From Beijerinckia sp. L45 (lineage in GTDB: Bacteria; Pseudomonadota; Alphaproteobacteria; Rhizobiales; Beijerinckiaceae): a stretch of 39,138 bases of DNA. Under the pieces are notes generated by a model. That model did no database searches and was not told the DNA's origin. It saw nothing but the letters and a program-made list of their open reading frames with translations. A program made the position numbers and the translations under genes. The first letter of the stretch is position 1. Each line of letters opens with the position of its first letter. Positions 33,768 to 39,138 of this stretch are shown here, piece by piece. The stretch spans positions 1 to 39,138 of the forward strand of contig NZ_LMUU01000071.1 in NCBI RefSeq assembly GCF_009765775.1. Reading direction: 5' to 3'.

Positions 33768-35021
33768 TCACGCAGCATGCGGATGGATCGTCGGCAGTTT
33801 GCCTGCCACGACGCGACCGCCGACGATCACGGTCCGTGTCATTGCGCCACTGGCGACCAGGTCGTCCGGATCTGCCGCATCGGTGATGAGGAGATCCGCG
33901 CGGGCACCGACGTGTAGGCCCCAATCCGCGCCGAGGCCCATGATCGCGGCCGGTGTGCTCGACACCATGCGAAAGGCGGCGCCGAGATCGTCGAGGCCGA
34001 GTTGCCCGGCGAGCAACGTCCAGCGCGCGATTTCGAGGAGATCACCGGAGCCGGTCGGGACGAATGGATCCTGGATGTTGTCCGAGGCCGCCGCCACCGG
34101 CACCCCGGCGGCCAAAAGCTCGCGGACCCGGGTGACGCCCCGCGGCGGCAGGACCGACGCATCCCGCCCAAGCAGAAAGAGATTGGCAGCGGGCAAGGTG
34201 ATCACGGCGACGCCGGCCTCGACGAGGCCGGCGGCAAAGCGGCGGACTCTTTCAGGCGGCAGGACGCTTAGCGCCGAACAATGGCCAACGGCGACGCGTC
34301 CGCCCATGTGGTGGCGCCGCGTGCGCTCGATCACGGCATCGAGCAGGATGGCATCGGGATCGAGGTGTTCGTCGATATGCAGGTCGAGCGGCAGGCCATG
34401 ATCGGCCGCGATGGCGAAGACCATGTCGAGAAAGGCGAGCGGCTGATCCGAAAAGGCCGGCACCCCGCCGATCGCGTCGACGCCGCGCGCGACGGCGCCA
34501 AGCAGCCAGGCCTTCGCCTCCGGCAGCATCCGCGTGGCATCGGAGGTGACATGGGCGACGATCTGAAGCGTGAGTTTGTCCACGCAGGCGGCCCGGACGT
34601 CGACCATCGCCTCGATGCCGCGAAGTTCCGACTGCGGCTCGATGTTCGTGTGGCTGCGGATGGCGACGGTGCCGTAGGCGACGCAGGCTTCGATGGTCTG
34701 GAGGGCGCGGGCCGCGATGTCATCGCGCGTGACCGTCTCTGCGTAGGCTTTGTAGCCTGCGGCAGCGCCGGCCAGCGTGCCCGATGGGTTGACGACGCGG
34801 CGCCGTGTTCGTGACTTGTCGAGATGTTGGTGCGCGTCGACGAGGCCTGGCACGATCAGCTTGCCGGCCATATCGGCTCGCCGCGCACCGGGCGGGACCG
34901 CGAGCGCGGGCCCGACGCCAAGGATCCGGCCGTCGTCACCGATCGCGATGTCGAGTTGCTCGGATGTAAGAGAGCCTGTCCGCAGGACGGTGCCGCCCTG
35001 AAGAACCACCTGTTTCGTCAT
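33768..35021 (-). CDS. Cytosine-deaminase-like amidohydrolase
   Basis: A 417-residue amidohydrolase-superfamily enzyme closest in appearance to cytosine deaminase (CodA) and N-isopropylammelide hydrolase (AtzC). Metal ligands: DAHQHLDKS (~63-71), LHIDEH (~216), GHCSALS (~246), ASDNIQDPF (~314). The HQHLDKS form and SDNIQDPF are shared by CodA-like and AtzC-like members, which differ in substrate, so cytosine is only one possibility. It is encoded 31 bases after the formamidase and most likely releases ammonia from a heterocyclic amine. Confidence 0.85.
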   Translation of the reverse strand: MTKQVVLQGGTVLRTGSLTSEQLDIAIGDDGRILGVGPALAVPPGARRADMAGKLIVPGLVDAHQHLDKSRTRRRVVNPSGTLAGAAAGYKAYAETVTRDDIAARALQTIEACVAYGTVAIRSHTNIEPQSELRGIEAMVDVRAACVDKLTLQIVAHVTSDATRMLPEAKAWLLGAVARGVDAIGGVPAFSDQPLAFLDMVFAIAADHGLPLDLHIDEHLDPDAILLDAVIERTRRHHMGGRVAVGHCSALSVLPPERVRRFAAGLVEAGVAVITLPAANLFLLGRDASVLPPRGVTRVRELLAAGVPVAAASDNIQDPFVPTGSGDLLEIARWTLLAGQLGLDDLGAAFRMVSSTPAAIMGLGADWGLHVGARADLLITDAADPDDLVASGAMTRTVIVGGRVVAGKLPTIHPHAA

Positions 35022-35052
35022 CGCTTGCGTGACCTCGGCCGTGGGCGGATCT

Positions 35053-36054
35053 TCAGCGGCGCGAAGCTTCGACGATCGCCTTGGTCACCGAGGCGCCGAG
35101 CGTGTACTTCGGGTCCACCATGTTGCCGAGCCGCATCTTGCCGCACATCGTCAGCAACATGTAGCCGTCGGTCTCGTCAATGCCGAAGTCGGCTGCCATC
35201 CAGCGGATCAGCTCGCGATAGGCAATGCGCGAGGCATCCTCCATCGGGCGCGCCGAGCCGATCGTCATGTAGAAGGTTTCCGTCTCCAGGCGCGGCCACT
35301 GGATGGTCATGCCCTTGATCAGATCGACCTGCACGGTGGTGACGGTGGGATGTTCGAGCGCGACGCCGCAGAGCTCGCCGTCGCCCTGGATGGCGTGGCA
35401 GTCGCCGAGATAGAGCAGCGCGCCCGGCGCGTTGACGGGAAGATAGATGATCGCGCCCGGTGCGACGTCGGGCAGGTCCATGTTGCCGCCGTAGTAGTCC
35501 GGCACCAGCGACGAGATCGCTTCGATCTCGGGCGAGGTGCCGATCGTGCCGATGAAGGGCTCGTAGGGCAGGGTGAGGCGATCGCTCCATTTGACGCCGC
35601 CCTCGGCCGTCACCTCGATCTTCTTCACCCGCTCGGGAAGGGGCGCGTTGAGCAGCGCCGTAACGGAGGTGCCGACGAGGCCGCCGAATTCGGGGATCAG
35701 GCAGGTGGTGCCGACGGGCTGCGGGCCGCGCGGGCGGATCGACTTGATATGCACGGCGAGGCAATCGCCCTTTTCCGCGCCGTTGACGTAGACCGGTCCG
35801 TTCTGCGGATTGAGGAAGGGGAAATTGAGGATCTGGCTCGGGACGTCGGTCTCGTGCTTGATCTTGCCCTCGAAGGCGTCGTGGGTCTCGAAGGAGATCA
35901 CGGCACCAGGATCCACCGTCAGCACGGGCGCCGCGAACGGGCCGTAGACGTAGTGGTATTTGCCCTGGTCCGCCTCGGTGATGGGGTACTCGCGGCCCGG
36001 TTTGCCGCCCGCCACGCCCTTGCGGGCCATGATCGAATGTTCGGTCCAGCTCAT
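35053..36054 (-). CDS. fmdA: Acetamidase/formamidase (FmdA/AmdA family)
   Basis: A 333-residue zinc-dependent acetamidase/formamidase: PVLTVDPGAVISFET, PVYVNGAEKGDCLAVHI, LYLGDCHAIQGDGELCG (metal and catalytic Asp/His/Glu region) and CGKMRLGNMVDP near the end. It hydrolyses formamide or acetamide to the acid and ammonia. AAGGAGA lies 6 bases before the ATG at 36054, a strong site. It is 15 bases downstream of a complete Liv/Urt-type importer, the arrangement known from the short-chain amide (fmdDEF) systems, so the importer likely carries short amides or urea. Confidence 0.92.
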   Translation of the reverse strand: MSWTEHSIMARKGVAGGKPGREYPITEADQGKYHYVYGPFAAPVLTVDPGAVISFETHDAFEGKIKHETDVPSQILNFPFLNPQNGPVYVNGAEKGDCLAVHIKSIRPRGPQPVGTTCLIPEFGGLVGTSVTALLNAPLPERVKKIEVTAEGGVKWSDRLTLPYEPFIGTIGTSPEIEAISSLVPDYYGGNMDLPDVAPGAIIYLPVNAPGALLYLGDCHAIQGDGELCGVALEHPTVTTVQVDLIKGMTIQWPRLETETFYMTIGSARPMEDASRIAYRELIRWMAADFGIDETDGYMLLTMCGKMRLGNMVDPKYTLGASVTKAIVEASRR

Positions 36055-36069
36055 TACCGTCTCCTTGGT

Positions 36070-36780
36070 TTAGACCGCGAGGTGGCGTCGGACGATGTCG
36101 CGATCGTCCAGCATCTCGGGGGTCAGCTCGGCCACGATGCGGCCCTTGTCCATGACGTAGCAGCGCTGCGCCATGGCGCGGATCATGTCGATGTTCTGCT
36201 CGACCAGCACGATGGTCAGGCCGGTGTCGCGGTTGAGCGCGACGCCGAGCCGCGCGATGTCCTGCACGATCGAGGGCTGGATGCCCTCCGAGGGCTCGTC
36301 GAGCAGCACCAGTGTCGGGTTGCCGATGAGCACCCGGCCGATCGCGAGCTGCTGCTGCTGGCCGCCCGACAACGTGCCGGCGGCTTGGCGCCGCCGTTCG
36401 CGCAGGATCGGGAAATAGCCGTAGACGGCGTCGAAATCCGCCGCACCCGCGCCGCCGATGCTTTCGCCGACGCGGAGGTTTTCTTCCACGCTCATGCGCG
36501 GAAACACGTCGCGGCCCTGCGGGACATAGCCGATGCCGAGGCGGGCGCGGACGTGCGGGCTCATCGCCCCGATGTCGCGGTCGCGAAAGCGGATCGAGCC
36601 GCCGCTCGGCGGCAGCAGGCCGATCATCGCCTTGATCAGCGTCGACTTGCCGACGCCGTTGCGGCCGATCACGGCGGTGATTTCTCCCGCGCGGATGGTG
36701 AGATCGACGCCCTGAAGCACGGGCTTGCCGCCGTAGCCGCAGCGCAGCCCGGAAATGGAGAGAAGCGGCGACTCAACCAT
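36070..36780 (-). CDS. LivF/UrtE-type ABC transporter ATP-binding protein
   Basis: A 236-residue ABC ATPase of the branched-chain amino acid/urea/amide class (LivF/UrtE). Walker A GRNGVGKST (~38-46), Q-loop YVPQGRDVFPRMSVEENL, signature LSGGQQQQ, Walker B LVLLDEPSEGIQPS, H-loop EQN. PQGRDVFPRMSVEENLRVG is the UrtE-like wording. The start overlaps the end of the companion ATPase by 8 bases, so the two are coupled. Confidence 0.88.
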   Translation of the reverse strand: MVESPLLSISGLRCGYGGKPVLQGVDLTIRAGEITAVIGRNGVGKSTLIKAMIGLLPPSGGSIRFRDRDIGAMSPHVRARLGIGYVPQGRDVFPRMSVEENLRVGESIGGAGAADFDAVYGYFPILRERRRQAAGTLSGGQQQQLAIGRVLIGNPTLVLLDEPSEGIQPSIVQDIARLGVALNRDTGLTIVLVEQNIDMIRAMAQRCYVMDKGRIVAELTPEMLDDRDIVRRHLAV

Positions 36781-37501
36781 GATGCGGCCCGTGTCCCTGA
36801 CCGAGATAGATTTCGGCGACGCGTTCGTCCGCGACGATGCTGTCGATGTCGCCCTGCGCGAAGATCCGGCCGAAATGCAGGACGGTGACGCGGCTCGCCA
36901 CCTGGCGCACGAAGGCCATGTCGTGTTCCACGGCGAGCACCGTCATGCCCTCGGCGTTGAGCGCGCGGACGAGGTCGCCGGTCGCCCGGGTCTCGTCGGG
37001 CGACATGCCCGCCGTCGGCTCGTCGAGCAGCAGAAGCTTCGGCTTGAGGGCGACGGCCATGCCGATCTCCAGCCATTGCTTCTGGCCGTGGCTGAGATTG
37101 CCGGCGAGCTGGGCGGCATCGGCCGAGAGATTCAGGAATTCGAGCTGGCTCTTGATCGCGCCGCGCAGACTGTGGCCTTCGAGATGGTGCTGCAGCGCGA
37201 TCTCGAGGTTCTGCCGGACGCTGAGCGCCTTGAAGATGCCCGGCACCTGGAATTTGACGCTGATGCCGCGCCGGATGCGATCATGCGACTGCAAAGCCGT
37301 GATGTCGTGGCCGTCATAGATGACCTGACCGCTGCTCGGCGCATATTCGCCGAGGATGAGACGAAACAGCGTGCTCTTGCCGGCGCCGTTCGGGCCGATG
37401 AGGCAATGCAGTTCGCCGGGCTCCAACGCCAGATTGACGTCCGACGTCACCTGCAGGCCGCCGAACCGCTTGTTGAGGTTTCTGGTTTCGAGGATCGCCA
37501 T
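36773..37501 (-). CDS. LivG/UrtD-type ABC transporter ATP-binding protein
   Basis: A 242-residue ABC ATPase: ETRNLNKRFGGLQVTSDVNL, Walker A GPNGAGKST (~36-44), SVKFQVPGIFKALSVRQNLE (Q-loop area typical of UrtD), signature LSHGQKQWLEIG, Walker B LLLLDEPTAGMSPDET, H-loop VEHDM. LSHGQKQWLEIGM in place of LSxGQQR is characteristic of the urea/amide subgroup. The ATG at 37501 overlaps the permease stop (TGATG). The in-frame ORF extends much further upstream but only as an antisense-like shadow. Confidence 0.9.
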   Translation of the reverse strand: MAILETRNLNKRFGGLQVTSDVNLALEPGELHCLIGPNGAGKSTLFRLILGEYAPSSGQVIYDGHDITALQSHDRIRRGISVKFQVPGIFKALSVRQNLEIALQHHLEGHSLRGAIKSQLEFLNLSADAAQLAGNLSHGQKQWLEIGMAVALKPKLLLLDEPTAGMSPDETRATGDLVRALNAEGMTVLAVEHDMAFVRQVASRVTVLHFGRIFAQGDIDSIVADERVAEIYLGQGHGPHHG

Positions 37502-38577
37502 CACAGGGGCTCCCGCTGTTTCCGGCCTTTGAACAGGCGGCGGGGCAAACCGATCAGAGCGGTGATCAGACCTTCGGGGGCGAACAGCACGGTCAGCACG
37601 AGCAGCAGCCCCATGACGACGAGGGCATACTGGCTGCCGTAGATGGTCAGCGCCTGGAAGCCGGAGAGGATCACGATCGTGCCGAGTAGCGTGGTGGTGA
37701 GATCGCTGCGGCCGCCGACCGCGACCCAGACGATCGGCAGCGCCGCCGCCGTCAGCCCCATGCTGGATGGCGTGATGTATTGCCCCCAACTTGTATAGAG
37801 CACGCCGCTGAAGCCGGCGAGCGCGCTGCCGATCACGAAGGCGCCGAGCTGATATTTGCGGACGTCGTAGCCGAGCATCGTGGCGCGCTGCGGGTTTTCC
37901 CGGATCGCCACCAGCACGTTGCCGAAGGAGGAATTCACCAGGATGCGGAGGCCGAGATAGGTCAGGACCAGAAGCATCAGCACGACGTAGTAGAGCGGAA
38001 CGTCGGGGCTCAGCACGATATCGTCGCCGGGCCACGGTATGGTCAGCGGCGGCATGCCGCTCATGCCGTTGAAGCCGTTAAGGCGGGCGGCACCGACATG
38101 CCACTCGGGCCCTGCCGTCTGCGCCATGAACCGTTCGAGCACCAAGGTCACCGCCAGGGTGACGATGCCGAGAAACACGCCGCCGATGCGCCCGAAGAAC
38201 AGGAAGTAGCCAAGCACCGCGGCGAACAGGGCCGAGGCGGCCACCGCGACCACGGTGGCGACCAGCGTCAGGCCGTGGTCGGCGCCGAAGTCCACGGTGA
38301 CGATCCCATAGACATACCCGGCGATGCCGAAGAAGGCGGTCTGGCCAAAACTCAGCGCGCCGCCATAGCCCCAGATGAGGCAGAGGCCGAGCGCCATGAA
38401 CACCCAGTCGAAGAAATAGATCGTGTTGCCGACCGTGTAGGCGTCTTCGATCAGCGGATAGGCGGCGGCGAGCGCGACGACGGCCACGACGGTGATCCAG
38501 AAGGCGCGGCCGCGGCCGAGCGTCTGGGGGCCTTCGAGGCGCGACAAGGCGAGGCGGAGAAGCGGTCTGCGCGCCAT
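37501..38577 (-). CDS. LivM/UrtC-type ABC transporter permease
   Basis: A 358-residue inner-membrane permease with about nine to ten hydrophobic helices. GLCLIWGYGGALSFGQTAFFGIAGY and AIRENPQRATMLGYDVRKYQLGAFVIGSALAGFSGVLY are hallmarks of the LivM/UrtC family, the latter being the cytoplasmic coupling loop. It is encoded just after the LivH/UrtB-type permease with a 4-base gap and coupled by TGATG to the first ATPase. Confidence 0.88.
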   Translation of the reverse strand: MARRPLLRLALSRLEGPQTLGRGRAFWITVVAVVALAAAYPLIEDAYTVGNTIYFFDWVFMALGLCLIWGYGGALSFGQTAFFGIAGYVYGIVTVDFGADHGLTLVATVVAVAASALFAAVLGYFLFFGRIGGVFLGIVTLAVTLVLERFMAQTAGPEWHVGAARLNGFNGMSGMPPLTIPWPGDDIVLSPDVPLYYVVLMLLVLTYLGLRILVNSSFGNVLVAIRENPQRATMLGYDVRKYQLGAFVIGSALAGFSGVLYTSWGQYITPSSMGLTAAALPIVWVAVGGRSDLTTTLLGTIVILSGFQALTIYGSQYALVVMGLLLVLTVLFAPEGLITALIGLPRRLFKGRKQREPL

Positions 38578-38581
38578 CGTC

Positions 38582-39138
38582 TCAGGCCCGGTCGCGGAGG
38601 ATCAGGCCGGAAATGCCGCGCGGCAAAATCCGGATCACGATGATGACGGCGACGAGCAGGCCGATCTGTCCGGCCAGCTGTCCCTCCCAGGTGGTCATCA
38701 GCGCCTTGACGAAGCCGAGTACGACACCGGCGGGTGCGGTGCCCAGGAAGACGTCGTTGCCGCCGACCACGACGGTGACGAAGGCCTCCATGATGAATTG
38801 GCTGCCCATCGTCGGCACCAGAGTCATGGTGGGCGCGTAGAGGCCGCCTGTGAGGCCGGCCAGAGCCGCGCCGATCCCGAACGTGAGGCTGTAGATGAGG
38901 CGGGTGTTCACGCCGAGCGATTCCGCCATGTGCGGCACCTGAATCGTTGCGCGCGCAAGCAGTCCGAAGCGGGTGAAGTTGAAGAGAGCGTAGAGGCCGG
39001 CGAGGATCGCCACCGCCGCGCCCATCAGGACGAAGCGGTAGAGCGAATAATACATCGCGCCGATCTGCACGCTGCCGAGCGGGGTGCTGATGTCGGAGAG
39101 GCTCGGGCCGAGCACGATGAGTGTGCCCTGCGAGGCGA
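38582..39138 (-). CDS. LivH/UrtB-type ABC transporter permease (partial, N-terminus outside window)
   Basis: The C-terminal 185 codons of a permease; the frame is open to the window edge, so the gene starts beyond 39138. Family features: FTRFGLLARATIQVPHMAESLGVNTRLIYSLTFGIGAALAGLTGGLYAP, with the coupling loop and Gly-rich helix of LivH/UrtB, then a further helix pair. The GTG at 39115 is internal to the protein and not a start. A periplasmic binding protein gene is expected upstream of the window. Confidence 0.85.
   Translation of the reverse strand, partial: ASQGTLIVLGPSLSDISTPLGSVQIGAMYYSLYRFVLMGAAVAILAGLYALFNFTRFGLLARATIQVPHMAESLGVNTRLIYSLTFGIGAALAGLTGGLYAPTMTLVPTMGSQFIMEAFVTVVVGGNDVFLGTAPAGVVLGFVKALMTTWEGQLAGQIGLLVAVIIVIRILPRGISGLILRDRA

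Noticed and set aside
35029-36888. 619-codon plus-strand frame opposite fmdA and the ABC ATPase
   Set aside because: Antisense shadow; composition is low-complexity Arg/Asp/Ala and the minus-strand genes are clear.

Overview
The window is about 39 kb of GC-rich DNA (roughly 63-65% by eye), densely packed with short intergenic gaps and many ATGA or TGATG start/stop overlaps. Gene content points to an aerobic alphaproteobacterium, probably Hyphomicrobiales (the Bradyrhizobium/Oligotropha/Beijerinckiaceae range): a form I carbon monoxide dehydrogenase cluster of the Oligotropha type, an IorAB-type molybdenum hydroxylase, Tat-exported proteins and many amide or organic-acid catabolic genes. This placement is inference; there is no rRNA or tRNA to fix it. 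I saw no insertion sequence, prophage, tRNA or CRISPR array.

Layout. (1) 1-600: the 3' end of an octapeptide-repeat protein, a strong terminator hairpin and a doubtful 50-codon ORF. (2) 601-9664, minus strand: coxC-coxM-coxS-coxL-coxD-coxE-coxF-coxG for aerobic CO oxidation. coxL carries every form I hallmark, at the Oligotropha residue numbers (Cys388, Glu763), but is interrupted by one in-frame TAG at codon 608. Between coxC and coxM lie 15-bp direct repeats at 21-bp phasing that look like a LytTR binding site; CoxC itself is an MHYT-LytTR sensor/regulator. (3) 9801-12952, minus: two MoeA-like genes, one fused to a PBP-like ligand-binding domain and one apparently lacking the catalytic motifs. 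(4) 13209-17953, minus: a tight operon of a TusA-like protein, a DsrE-like protein, a PhnD/E/C-type ABC importer and a fusion of a second TusA-like domain with a zinc-site-bearing MetE methyltransferase domain. This is my best candidate for an undescribed system. (5) 18472-21352, plus: iorA-iorB with a candidate palindromic operator and a terminator. (6) 21372-21853: decayed remnants of arsC and arsH. (7) 21924-28863, minus: Pth2-family protein, SDR, exported alpha/beta hydrolase, and a probable D-threonate pathway (pdxA2, dtnK-like kinase, KdgT-like permease) with an SMP-30 lactonase upstream. (8) 28951-29617: two small envelope proteins. (9) 29781-39138: a nitrogen/amide region, with a cyclase-family hydrolase and amidase on the plus strand facing a minus-strand operon of a LivHMGF/Urt-type ABC transporter, acetamidase/formamidase, a cytosine-deaminase-like amidohydrolase and adenine deaminase.

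How it fits together. CoxMSL and IorAB are both molybdenum hydroxylases. MoeA proteins insert Mo, CoxF/XdhC and CoxDE mature the active site, and TusA/DsrE-type proteins carry persulfide sulfur, so the 18 kb from coxG to iorB may be a loose molybdenum-sulfur neighbourhood. The last third is a salvage region for C4 sugar acids, short amides and purine/pyrimidine nitrogen.
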